From Ceratothoa steindachneri (taxonomy: Eukaryota > Arthropoda > Malacostraca > Isopoda > Cymothoidae), in the NCBI GenBank assembly GCA_963969495.1, contig OZ018318.1, positions 102,624,141-102,688,140 of the forward strand: DNA of 64,000 nt. Reading direction: 5' to 3'. Each line of letters begins with the position of its first letter. Position 1 is the stretch's first letter. This document shows positions 10,690 to 21,835 of the stretch, piece after piece. The translations under genes were made by a program, and so were the position numbers. The notes beneath the pieces are model-generated. The model did no database searches. It saw only the letters and a program-made list of their open reading frames with translations, and was not told the origin of the DNA.

Positions 10690-10955
10690 CCCTTCTTTGT
10701 CACTAATGGCCTTAATTTTCGAGAAATTCCTTTTGCAGTTTCGGAGGGATGTTTCATAGAGAACCGCTTAATTAATACCTTTGCATTCTCGGCCGGTGGT
10801 TATGCGGGGGCGACCGGCATTTTCAGGAGATTTATAGGTTTAGTTTTCATTGTATAACTTCAAAACGCGCGAAATCACACTCTTGGATCTTCCTACTTCT
10901 CTTGAATTCTCAGAAAAAGTCGTCCCCGAAGTGTTCAAGCGAACAATTCTCTGAC
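10690..10955 (+). repeat. 266-bp direct repeat, copy 1
   Basis: About 96% identical by eye to 11909-12174, with only scattered substitutions. It starts ccttctttgtcact and ends aacaattctctgac. No protein-like frame spans both copies. A tiny LTR pair is possible, but I see no TG..CA termini, primer-binding site or polypurine tract. Confidence 0.8.
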
Positions 10956-11016
10956 GTAGAATTGTGACTGACCAAGATTAACTTCTTTCGACGGTCTTGG
11001 ACTGACCCATCGTGGA

Positions 11017-11163
11017 CGGACGGTCGTTAAGCGGATCCAGAACGACTGCTCGTGGACGGACGGTCGTTGAGAGGATCGAGACCGACCGCTCGTGGACGGA
11101 CGGTCGTTGACAGGATCGAGACTGACCGTTCGTCGACGGACGGGCGTTGGCCAGGATCAATGC
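11017..11163 (+). repeat. 40-bp tandem repeat, 3.7 units
   Basis: Units cggacggtcgttgagaggat... at 11017, 11057, 11097 and 11137, lying between the two 266-bp direct repeats. A partial unit precedes 11017. Confidence 0.85.
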
Positions 11164-11908
11164 CATCTTTTAGCATCACAACATCCATCAAATTACACCA
11201 CCTACGCTTGTATAGATTTGGGTGGAAATGGTTGGAGCAAGAGAACTGATATCTTAGAGATCACGGCAATAACTATTATTATTATTATTTTACCATGACT
11301 CGGTGAGACCCCCCTCCCCCGCGCCTTCCATTTTCACTCAATACAGGACCGATTTCTCTCCTCCATTGTGCACCTGGATGGAAGCGTGATGGGAGCACAC
11401 TTGTGCGAGTGGAAGCCAGGTGGTGGAAGAGATTGAGTGGCAAGGGGCTGGCACTCTCCTTCACCCCCCCTCGCCTTTATCATCTTGCGTGTCACTCCAC
11501 TCCAGTTGTGGTGGCTCGAGAAGTTGGAAAGATGCTCTTACGCACATATTGACACGTACACTACAGAGCAAAATAAGAGAACGATGTTCCTTTATAAAAA
11601 TATTTTCAAAAATATGATGAGTAGGTAAATGAAACTTCCAAGCTACCCAAAGACAGGCATTTAAATATATTTTAAGAATATTTCATACGATCCATTCGTT
11701 TATTCGAGAAATTATTCTAAATAAATTAATAAAATAAAATATTGACTCGTGCAAAATAAGAGAACGATTATTCACATAATTGCTTAGCTAGTAAATACAC
11801 TAGAAACAAAGCAAAATTTGACAACGATGAAACTTAAAAGACTTAATATGAGGTGTTGAAGCCTTTGTTTTCTATTACTTCGGCGCGACGACGACCACAA
11901 GACCTGCT

Positions 11909-12174
11909 CCCTTCTTTGTCACTATTGGTCTTAATTTTCGAGAAATTCCTGTTGCAGTCTCGGAGGGATCTTTCATAGAGAACCGCTTAATTAATACCTT
12001 TGTATTCTCGGCCGGTGGTTATGCGGGGTCGACCGGCATTTTCAGGAGATTTATAGGTTTAGTTTTCATTGTATAACTTCAAAACGCGCGAAATAACACT
12101 CTTGGATCTTCCTACTTCTCTTGAATTCTCAGAAAAAGTCGTCCCCGAAGTGTTCAAGCGAACAATTCTCTGAC
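11909..12174 (+). repeat. 266-bp direct repeat, copy 2
   Basis: Same orientation as 10690-10955, start-to-start distance 1219 bp. The intervening 953 bp (10956-11908) holds the 40-bp repeat and AT-rich sequence with no coding signal. Confidence 0.8.
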
Positions 12175-15057
12175 ACAGCTCAGGAGTCACTTTCACGTGT
12201 GGTGGCATTCAGATTAATTTCAGACGGTTATACATACATCTATCCTGTTACATATACATACACACAGGTACGCACGGGTATACAGCACTCGAGTAACTCC
12301 ACCCCTACCAGTTACGCTCTTTCGCACACTTGCACCCCCCTCCCCTCCTGATCAAAGGCCCTCAGGGGGGTCATTGGGAGCTAGGCTCCCTCTTTTTTCC
12401 TTTAGTCGAGGCTGGCGTAACATCGCCCTTGGGTCTTGTCCGGAACTTGCGAGAGTTGATTGGTTTTAAGAGGTGGTTGAGGGGGTGGGGGCTAAGCTCC
12501 CTAAAGGAGTGTCAAAGGAACGCGTTCATTATCTGGGGGATAGAAGCTCACTGGAAAATAGAGAGGCGCCCGGTTGAAGAGATTGTTCCCCCCTGCGTCT
12601 CCGATCTTCTTGTTCTCCCTTTTTGGAAAAAAAGGTCAGTTTTAATATGTATTTATAGATTTTCACTTCCCCTAACTACACCACTCTCTTTCGAACCACT
12701 GCCACTACACCGCTTTAACTTTTTGACAAACCCGTATGGGATACCCTCGTTGGATTACACTTTTAGTTTTACGTCAATAATAATAATATTAATTAATAAT
12801 GATTTAATTCATCAGTAATGCGTCCTAAAGAAAAAAAATCATTGAGGCGCCACGTCTATTAACTGAGTTTGCTTACGTGATCAGTCAGCATTCTCATCGT
12901 CTCGTCTCCCGATTTTGTCGCCTCAGCGGAATGCTTCGTTTTGTTCGCAGCCTCTTATCGATAATCGATATGGGGTTCGCGCGACGTCGATCAACGAAGG
13001 ATGAGGAGTAAGGACTATAGGTGAAGATTGGGTGATGCTGATGAGCCAGCCGACTTTGTCTTCCGCTCGGGTGATGAATTATTTCTCTGTTGACGCCAGA
13101 ATTGCACGGATATCCGCATTTTATTACGATGCCATATGTGAATAAGAGAGCCGAAGAATTGGTTACTATGTACTATTTCTTCTCTACTATTGCTACTGAG
13201 CTACCGCCTCCGCTGCTACTACTACTATTACTACTACTTCGGCCTAGCTGAATGGAAGCGCTGTTACCGATTTTAGGGGAATTAAGCCACATTGGGAGTG
13301 GTTAGTTGCCGGAAGGCGTCCAGATTCGGGCCGACTTCACTCTCATTGCTACTTTTATTATTACTAGTGCTACTACTGCTTCATTGGTCGACTCGTATTT
13401 TCGACTGAGATAGTCAGCGGACGGTGCGAAATGGTTGATTTAACCGGACCCCAAAACAATGACTCTTTTTTCCTTTGTCTCGAGCTTCATCAGTGCCTCC
13501 AAAGGAGGGATTTTACACGCGATATTTTAGGCTGTTTATTTACTTAGCGCCGTCGACGGTGGCGAATCTTGTCTCGGATTCGCTTCTCGCCTTTTTAGTG
13601 ATTGCACGGGGTTTGGGTGGTGGGGGGGGGGGGGTAGGGAGCTGCTCGGTTCCCTCTTGACAGCTCGCGGATTTGTGCACGCTACCTAGGTCGGTACCAG
13701 CTGCCCCTGCGCCTATGGAACTCACTATGGGGGAATTTTCGCGTTGTTTGATGCACTGATTTCGCGCCCTTCTTGCCTATTGCCCCTAGATAGATCTGTG
13801 GCTAATATATTCCCCAGATTATGTAAAGATCTGGCCTTATAACTATGGCTATGGCATTAATGACACTCAGTCGGTAGATTGGACACTGTGTAATCTGACG
13901 TTAAAGGATTATTCTTGCAAGGGGTTCGATCGTGGAAGAATGGCGGGTGACCCTAAGTTGGTCACAGCAACTCAATGTGTTTTGCAGTAACGGAGAACAA
14001 AAGGAGCTGCATGCCTTCAGCTTTATTCAAAGTACAAGATTTCTCAGAATGCCTCAATCTAAAGCTTACAAGGGTTTTTATATGGAAGAAGGAGTGGGCT
14101 CGCCTCCATAGGGGTTTACCAATAGGATACTACTTAGGAGCTATTGGCTAATTTAATGGAAGTCTTCCAATCCGATATTACGTGGGAGTTGTTTTCACAG
14201 TTTTTTAAGTGGGTCTGCCAATACTAACCTAATAAGGGCAGGTTACTATCCGACACTGCCTGTTTATTTGCTACTTTTACGACCAGTGGGTGGGCATACC
14301 CTTTCCTAACCTATCTTAGAAGTGAGTGGCTCCGGTGAATAGAAAATGATTTTTTTTTTAGTATAACAGATTCCTAAGCATTTCTTTTCTCAACAGTGTT
14401 TTCGTTAATTGTTTTTGCTTACATTGCAAATTCTTTCAGCAATTCCATCGAGGTGGAAAAATTAATTACAAATTTGATAACGAGAGAATTGTTACTTTCT
14501 TTGTTAAGGCACTTAACAATGCTCTCATTAGTTTTCGCTTTAAAAATTTGACCTAGAGAGCGATATATCACGAGTACTTGGCTTATGGAAATGCATCACC
14601 CTGTAATTTCCCTTTTCTTTCCTTTTTTTCCCTGTTATCGAGATTGAATAGGAATAGTAAGTTATGTAATCCAATGGAGATTAGGAACCAAGGAATGAAA
14701 GCAGCAGACAATTCGTGAATATCAGGGCTGTCAAGACTCAGTACAACTTTGACCTAACGTCTAGGGATAGGTGATGTTAGAACGAGCTGAGATGTACCGA
14801 GTACTCCATGAAAAAAATACAGCCCAGTAATCACGAGTACTCGCATCTTCAGGGAAAAAAGTTCCACTCCCTCACTTTGATATATTTAATCAATAACTGG
14901 ACCAACCTGTCCTGCTTAGGTTTGGATGAGCGTCGACCACGGTTTGAAGGGGAATGAAGTCACTTTTCTTCACAGAAGATGGAAAAATGTCTACGGCCGA
15001 TGCATCCAGTTATGGATGGAGATAAATCTGCGCGCGGTGCCCTCCTTCATTCGCGAG
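12175..15057. other. No gene seen
   Basis: AT-rich non-coding sequence. It includes a short (cta)n tract at about 13215-13240 and a G run at 13621-13637. The open frames are short and of low complexity. tttcacttcccctaac at 12661 recurs at 60038 and 61080, so part of a dispersed repeat may end here. Confidence 0.5.
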
Positions 15058-15362
15058 AATCCCTTGAGTGATTATATTATTGGCGATAATCTAAGAATTA
15101 TTATTAATTATATTATTATTATTATTATTACTGGCAATAATCTAAGAGTTAGTAATTCTATTATTATTATTATTATTATTCATTTATTGGCGATAATCTA
15201 AGAATTATTATTGATTCTATTATTACTTCATTATTATTGACGATAATCTAAGAATTGTTATTAATCTTATTATTATTGCGATTCATTATTATTATTGGCA
15301 ATAATCTAAGAATTATTATTAATGTTATTATTATTTCGATTCGTTATTGTAATAAGATTATT
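15058..15362 (+). repeat. About 53-bp tandem repeat with embedded (TTA)n
   Basis: The core gataatctaagaattatta recurs at about 15083, 15136, 15190, 15241 and 15298, separated by variable runs of tta/att. Confidence 0.8.
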
Positions 15363-16173
15363 ATTAACTGACTTCCTGGGCTACTTTTTTAAAGATAGAA
15401 AACAACCAGTGAGGGCATTTGCGACAACGTTTTATTGTTTATTCTTTTTCTTGTATTATTTTTAGTTCCTTTTTAATTTTTGTTCGTTTTTTATCATTAA
15501 TTATACTGTCTTAACAAAATTGAACTTTTTATCTAAATGACTCCAGTTTTTTGTAAGTTGCCAATTACTATTTTTGTCAAATTTTGAAGATTTTAACGAA
15601 TTTCATTCTTTTATTTCTTATTTTCAGGTTATTTAACTAAATAAAATTTTAAATAAAAGCAACAATTTTAATTAAAATACCAAGAGGACAGTGTAAAAAT
15701 CGCCCAGATAAATTCTGCTACATATGTGGTTCAGTAACATTTTTAAAAAATCAAAGAAAATTTTCTTCTCTAGTGAAAAAATTATATATTTGTATTTTAT
15801 ATGTAAAATTGGCGACCAAGATAAACCATGGCACCACATATCTGTTGCACGACATGCTTTAATTCCTTATCAAAATGATCTTAAGGAAAAATAAAAAACC
15901 TTCAATTTGGTGTTCCATTGGTATGGCGAGAGCCCCAAGATCATGCCACTGACTGCTATTTCTGTTTGGTAGACATACAAAGTAAGTAATTGTTTATTTT
16001 CCACTGTACCTATATTTTGAAGTAGTATACTGTAATATTATTTTTTTAAAATATAAAATTAATTAAGTTTAGAACCACTTAATTGTAATCACATATGTAC
16101 ATAACTTTAAATTTTATGCATATAATTTCTATACTTTTAGGTAAAACAACGAAGTGCGCTTAGCTGTGATACA

Positions 16174-17040
16174 TACGAGGGGCGGTCAATAAGTTTTGCA
16201 ATTCGGATATAAGGAAACGAGAAATGAGGGAAAGTGTTTTATTATTTTTCAATATAACTACCGTCGACTTCAATGCACTTGCGCCACTTGTCCCTGAGGC
16301 TTCGAATTCCCGACACCAGAAATCTCCCGACTGCTGTTCAATCCACTCCTGGACGGCGAGCTGGACATCTTCATCGTCCCCAAACCGGCGTCCACGCAGT
16401 GCAGCCTTGAGCTGGCGGAATAAAAAGTAGTCGCTAGGGGCCAGATCTGGACTGTAGGGGGGGGGGGGGTCGACCTCCTCTAATTCGCACTCGCGCAGGG
16501 CAGCTTGTGCAATTCTGGCCTTGTGGACTTTGACGACGTTGAAGTCGATCATGGGGCGTGAGGTTTCTAGGCACCCAACGGGCAGAGACCTTGGTCATGG
16601 CCAAATTGTCGTGGATGATGTTGATAACACTTCCATGTGATATTCCAAGTTGTCGCTCGATTTCTTCGACCTTCACCCGTTGATTTTCGAGGATGATCCT
16701 CTCCACACGGGCCACATTGTCCTCGTTGGTCACGTCTGACGGGCATCCTGGACGGGGGTCATCTTCAAGGGACTTACGACCATGGTGGAACTCCCTATTT
16801 CATTCTCTTTTGCATTCTTGCGTTCCTTGGTTAAAAATTTGATCACTGCGCGGTGCTCAACCTTCTCCATTGTTGAAAAATTTGTTACTGACGATCTGCG
16901 ATCAGCTACTGCTTCTTAAATAGACGAAGCAAGCGCGTGCGGCTGCAGGTCCTGACTTGTCCTAACACCCCCACAAACACCCATCCCCCTTCCTCTGTTT
17001 TTCCCTACCGATTCGCAAAACTTATTGACCGCCCCTCGTA
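16174..17040 (-). mobile_element. Internally deleted mariner-type transposon
   Basis: Perfect 26-bp inverted repeats starting tacgaggggcggtcaataag are at 16174-16199 and 17015-17040; the outer TA on each side is the duplicated target dinucleotide. At about 865 bp it is shorter than a full mariner (about 1.3 kb). It carries the two ends of a transposase gene and lacks the middle. It is inserted in exon 2 of the uncharacterised gene, and the reading frame of that gene resumes directly after one TA. Confidence 0.92.
16224..16872 (-). pseudogene. Mariner transposase, internal deletion
   Basis: Reading leftward from about 16872: an N-terminal helix-turn-helix start (MEKVEHRAVIKFLTKE), then, shifted, VARVERIILENQRVKVEEIERQLGISHGSV (16733 on) and VSARWVPRNLTPH. 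It then jumps to PPYSPDLAPSDYFLF (about 16450-16410), the segment with the third catalytic aspartate of a mariner DD34D enzyme. The part with the first two catalytic aspartates is missing, and a 10-G run (+ strand, about 16459) lies beside the PDLAP motif. It is not functional, but both termini are preserved and could be used in trans. Confidence 0.88.
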
Positions 17041-17148
17041 TATCCCAACCTTAGATCTGCTATTCGGCCTATACCTCACTCAAAAGACATTCCCAGTACC
17101 TGAACCACCTGCAGAAATTGTTTTGTCTAACTCTGATGAATCAGATAT

Positions 17149-17342
17149 GGAATCATGTGAACCATAAACTGAAAATTCTGTTCCTGAAACTGTTAATACT
17201 ACTTCAAAACCTTTCTCACAACTTGATCGTGTTTTTTGTGCCGGTGGAATCATGTGAACCAGAAACTGAAAATTCTGTTCCTGAAACTGTTAATACTACT
17301 TCAAAACCTTTCTCACAACTTGATCGTGTTTTTTGTGCCGGT
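17149..17342 (+). repeat. 97-bp tandem duplication inside the pseudogene
   Basis: 17149-17245 is repeated as 17246-17342 with one substitution (ataaactg against agaaactg). Because 97 is not a multiple of three it shifts the frame. The near identity indicates a recent event. Confidence 0.93.
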
Positions 17343-18012
17343 GGGACATTAGAGCTCGGGGAGAACATTACATGCGCTCAGAATGGCCTTTAAGAGAAGA
17401 GACAAAAGTAGGTTGTCATAATGTCATACGTGAACCATTGTTTCCTTAGGAAAACTTAATTTTGCAACCACTTCACATAAAATTAGGTTTAATGAAACAA
17501 TTCGTGAAAGCCTTAAAGTATGACCAGCCATCCTTTTTTATTTAAAAACAAAATTTCCTAAGATTAGTGATGCTAAAATTAAAGAAGGAATCTTTGTTGG
17601 GCCTCACATTCGACAACTTATGGTGGATAGTGGTGAGTTTGACCCAAAATTGAGCAAACCAGAATTTGAGGCCTGGCATAGTTTCAAAGGTGTATGTAAT
17701 GGTCTCCTTGGAAGGCAAAAATCAGAAAATTACCACATTCTTGTTCAGAATTTGATTAGGTCTTATAATGAGTTGGGATGTAGTATGTCAGTAAAGGTGC
17801 ATTTTTTGCATTCCAATCGGTCTTTATTTCCAGAGAATCCAGCAGACGTCAACGATGAGCTGGTGAAAGATTCCACCAACATATTCCTACTATAGAAAAT
17901 CGTTATAAAGGAAAATGGAGACCTGCACTGCTTGCTGACTTCTGCTGGATCCTTCACAGAGACGGACATGATGTTGTACATAAAAAGAAGCCTAAATATT
18001 CTAAAAATATAT

Positions 18013-18553
18013 GACTATTGTATAGATTTCAGCAATTTTGAAAATTTTTTAAATCTTCATTATTTTTTTTAAATATAATTTTATAATACCATACTCTGAA
18101 ATGTATCTTTGTACTTTTTGTCAAATAAAATAAAAATAATAACAAATATTTCATACCTCTATATACTGATAAAATCTAATATTAATAAATGTTCAGATTA
18201 CAAAAAAACTGAAGTCATTTCATGAAAAATAAAGGTCATTTTCGTAATCTATGCAAATACTACACTAGAAAACTACTTTCTCATTTCTGTAGCAAAATCA
18301 TTGTTAGACTCTTATTATTGATCTTCTTTCTTTTTTTCCGTTCTTCATCTATAGTTTTTAATTGTTGCTTTTGTTTTCTTTTTTATTTAAGTATATCTCC
18401 CCTCTCACTATCGTACATGTATTGTCTGCTCATCATTTGATCAATCGAGTCGGGAGAGTTGCGCGCCCACCCCTACTACAATGCACCAGGTAGTCTCATT
18501 TAGACTAGTCCTAGCCAAAACTTTTGGAGATTTATTATGCCAGGGTTGGGTCC
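18013..18553. other. No gene seen
   Basis: AT-rich 3' flank of the pseudogene with aataaa-like signals (18124-18131), then T-rich sequence. Confidence 0.5.
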
Positions 18554-18820
18554 GTATTTAAGGACCTGCGTTGTATTGGCGGCGCACACCAATGGGAAAG
18601 GCACCAGAGCGCCCGAATAGGGGATACAAAACGAACATACATACACACAAGTTACGGTAGGCTTCGAAATAATACTCTTTCTGGTCCACTGGTCTACTCC
18701 TGCCCTGGAAATGCCAGGAGACTTGTGTGGCCTTCTCTCCAGTGACCAAAAGTAGGCTCTTCCTTACTTAGGCTATCTTTTCGCATTTTCACTCTGCCTA
18801 ACTAAACCACACAGCTGAGT
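18554..18820 (+). repeat. Large inverted repeat, left arm
   Basis: 267 bp matching the reverse complement of 19113-19380 at roughly 80% by eye, from gtatttaaggacc to cacacagctgag. The loop is 292 bp of AT-rich sequence. Confidence 0.85.
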
Positions 18821-19112
18821 TTATAAAGTTTCATATAAGAAAATTAATAGAATAAAATTAAAGGTTATTCTGTTTTAGTCTGTTTGTGTTGTAATTTGAA
18901 GGCGAAATATAGAAAAAAATTGAGGTTCGTAGTTTGAATATTTCTTCACTTCTTGCTTTATTTTTGAACTTGTATCTCTTTCATGAGTTTCGAACTTTTA
19001 ATTCATTCCATGTTCTGTTCGTACATCTGAATTCATCTTTCCCTCATTTGGGACACGTTCTGTTTATTTTTACGAGTGTTCCTGATTATACCAAAGTGAA
19101 GCTGCAATGGTG

Positions 19113-19380
19113 AACTCAAGCTGTGTGGTGAAGTTAGGCGGAGTGAAAATGGGAAAAAAGCTTGAGTAAAGAGGAGCCTACTTGTGGGCACTCGAGGGAA
19201 GGCCACACAACTCTCCTGGCATCCAGGGAAAGGAGTAGACCAGCGAACCAGAAAGAGTTTATTATTTCAAAGCTAACCCTGACTTGTGTGTATGTGTGTT
19301 CGTTTTGTATCCCCTATTCGGGCGCTCTGGTGCCTTTCTCATTGGGGTGCGCCGCCAATACAACGCGGGTCCTTAAATAC
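19113..19380 (-). repeat. Large inverted repeat, right arm
   Basis: Reverse-complement partner of 18554-18820, ending ggtccttaaatac. No transposase frame is present. It may be a fold-back element or two copies of a short repeat in opposite orientation. Confidence 0.85.
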
Positions 19381-19829
19381 CATTCCAGTCGACCCCGACT
19401 CTCAACAAAAGAGGCCAAGAGACTTCGGAAACTCTTCCTCTGCCCTCCCACGACCCCTACTCAATCAATGAGGCCTAGATAAATACATAAGAGTCTATTG
19501 CGGGAATTAAACATGAAGCATGAGAGCCTATCACAATAGGGCTCCTATTGAATTGAATTTCTTATTGCCTATTAGTGTGGGAGAGGGGGAGTAACGCGTG
19601 GGCTTTCGCCCACCATCCACTAGACATTTCTCCCCTCACCCCTACTTCGTCGAGACCCCTGTAAGGACCTGTGGGGTCTCTGGCCCATTATCTCAATTGG
19701 GCCTATCATGCCTCGGGGGGAAGAGGCTCACATAGGCTCCCTTGGGAAGCGGGGTGGAAGTGCATCCTAACCAAACACCCTGTAATTTGTTCCTCTAAAA
19801 TAAACTCAGTTCCAAGTTGCTTTCGAAGG

Positions 19830-20340
19830 GAGTGGACTATGGGGGACGGGGGGGTTTCAGTGTGTGAGTGGACTTGTTTGTTTTGGTTTGGGTGTTTCGA
19901 TTCAGCGTTGGAGTGGACTGGTATATTTAAGTGTAGGAGTAGGGTGTTGTGTTTTATTGTTTGGGTGTGATTGTGTTTCTATCTTGCAACGCACGTGTTT
20001 TTTATGGCGTTGGACGGGTGTATTCTTGTGACAGTGGAGGGTGTGTAGGTGTGGGGGGGGGGGCAGCGGACTGTTTGGGGATGGGGGGGGGGGCACTGGC
20101 ATGTGTATTTGTGTCAAGTGAGTGGTCTTTTTGTGTGGCAGTGTCGAACTACTGGGAGGTGTGTTTTAATATGGAAGTGGGGAGGTATTATTTTAGTTGG
20201 TTGTTGCTTCAGTGTGGCGGGAGTGGTTTTTTGTGTGTTGTTTTTAAGTCTGGGGGGAACTTTGTTTTTTACTATAGGGGGGATGGGGGGGCTATTTTAG
20301 TGTATCCAAACGGTGGGGCGTCTTGGGCATGGGATCCAAG
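19830..20340. other. G/T-rich low-complexity tract
   Basis: Strongly G- and T-rich + strand with several G runs of 8-11 (for example about 20054 and 20083). The open frames across it reflect composition, not coding. 19381-19829 shows no gene. Confidence 0.6.
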
Positions 20341-20373
20341 AATATAAAAAATTATCCCCTCCCCCCAAAAACT

Positions 20374-20483
20374 GGGTCCCAACTTTCGATAGGCTTCAAT
20401 TATTAATTATTTATCCAATTAATAAATGAAGCCTTCAAAATTTAGAGGTGTTTTTTTTTTGGGGGGGGGGGTCAGTACCCTGT
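20374..20483 (+). mobile_element. Diverged MITE, same family as 52905-53027
   Basis: It shares gggtcccaactttcgatagg, cttcaatta..ttaatgaag and the right end taccctgta with the better copy at 52905. The left terminus is replaced by a C-rich run. Confidence 0.6.
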
Positions 20484-20994
20484 ATTTTGACAATGAAACA
20501 TGGGGGGGGGGGGCTCAATGGAAACTTGCCGTATCGAGCTTAGTCGCTTCAACTTGTAGTGTCTGAACGGCTAAATAGGCCAATAGGGTTCTTTTTTATT
20601 ATTTTGTGGTCAATAAATATATTAGATTCTTTTGTACTCAATTAAAATTACAATATTAATAATTTTATTATTTTTTATTTAAAAAAAACCTTGGCCATAC
20701 ATTTTTCTGATGGAGCCTGGGAGGAAAGAGGTTGGGAAACTGATGTAAACTCTTAATGTGAAGTGGTACTCCATAAAGTGTGGTTAGAAATCGTACAACT
20801 CGAATATGCCCTCGGTGTTATTTCCCAGTTTGTCTGTTGTGCTTCACTCAAACATTCTTCTCGCCAACTCCCTCTTAATTCTAGCCTTTCTCTCTATAGC
20901 ATTAAGACCGAGTTTGGGTGAAAGTTTCCTTTCCCCCTCTAAAATCTCCCTTAAATATAAGTATTCGTGCCAAATCGTTCATCTAGCGCAATGA

Positions 20995-21835
20995 GTGTTG
21001 ATGCTGTAAGTTTCATTTCCCCGCCAAAATGTCCCTCTTCAAATTTTTGCGCCAAGTAGTCCATCGAGCTTAAGACTGTTGATGCTACAAGTTTCCTTTC
21101 CTCGCTAAAATGTTTCCCTTTATATTTTCGCGCCTAGTCTACTAGCATATGACGACGCTGCAAGTTTCTACCCCCCACCCCGAATGTCCCTGTTTAAATT
21201 TTGGCGCCAAGTAGTCCATCGATCATATGACTTGATGCTGCAAGTTTCCTTTCCCCGCGAAAATGTCCCTCATCAAATTTTGGCGAGAGGTAGTCTTCGA
21301 GCGCAATGATTGTTGATGCAAGTTTCCTTTCCCCGCCAAAATGTCCCTCTTAAAATTTGGCGCCAAGTTGTCCATCGAGCATATGTCTATTGGTGATGCA
21401 AGTTTCCTTTCCCCGCTCAAATGTTTCTCTTAAAATTTTGGCGCCAAGTAGTCCATCGAACATATGACTCGATGCTGCACCTTTCCTCTTCCCACCACAA
21501 TATTTTTCACATTTTGGCGCCAACTATTCCATTGAGCATATAACTTTTGCAAGTTTCCTTTCTCCGCCAAAATCTCCCTCTTAAAAAGTTGGCGCCAAGT
21601 AGTCCATCTAGCATATGACTGCTGTAAGTTTCCTTTGCTCGCCCAAATGTTCCTCTTAAAATTTTGGCGCCAAGTAGTTCATCGAACATATGACTTGATG
21701 CTGCACGTTTCCTCTTCCCGCCAAAATGTTTTTCAAATTTTGGCGCCAAGTAGTTCATCGAACATATGACTTGATGCTGCAAGTTTCCTTTTCCCGCCAT
21801 AATGTTACTCTTCAAATTTTGGTGGCAAATGCGCG
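20995..21835 (+). repeat. About 78-bp satellite, about 11 units
   Basis: Each unit has gatgctgcaagtttcctttc, cccgccaaaatgtccctctt, attttggcgccaagtagtcc and catcgagcatatgact. The unit length varies between about 74 and 82 bp. Degenerate units extend left to about 20915. 21836-23924 follows with no gene seen, only a poly-C run (22518-22531) and short open frames. Confidence 0.88.

Larger units (their letters stand above)
15677..18012 (+). pseudogene. Uncharacterised zinc-binding gene family, decayed copy with intron and mariner insertion
   Basis: This matches, motif by motif, the family whose start is at 63890. Exon 1 (15677-15981) has CKNRPDKFCYIC, a VKK..Y stretch, [18 protein letters not shown] and DCYFCLVDI. 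An intron with gtaagt donor (15982) and tttag acceptor (16140) follows. Exon 2 continues across the mariner at 16174-17040: YPNL before/after the TA insertion point, then SAIRPIPHSKDIP and an acidic Ser/Glu linker. It then has LQPLHIKLGLMKQFVKAL (about 17462-17515), GCSMSVKVHFLH (about 17776), FPENP, RYKGKW, DFCWILHRDGHDV and a terminal KYSKNI before TGA (about 18010). Stops (for example 17165, 17447, 17520), frameshifts and a 97-bp duplication show it is dead. I recall this family as multicopy and unnamed in arthropods; its function is unknown to me. Confidence 0.8.

Noticed and set aside
10690..12174. A complete LTR retrotransposon
   Set aside because: No TG..CA ends, primer-binding site, polypurine tract or gag/pol between the repeats; kept only as direct repeats.
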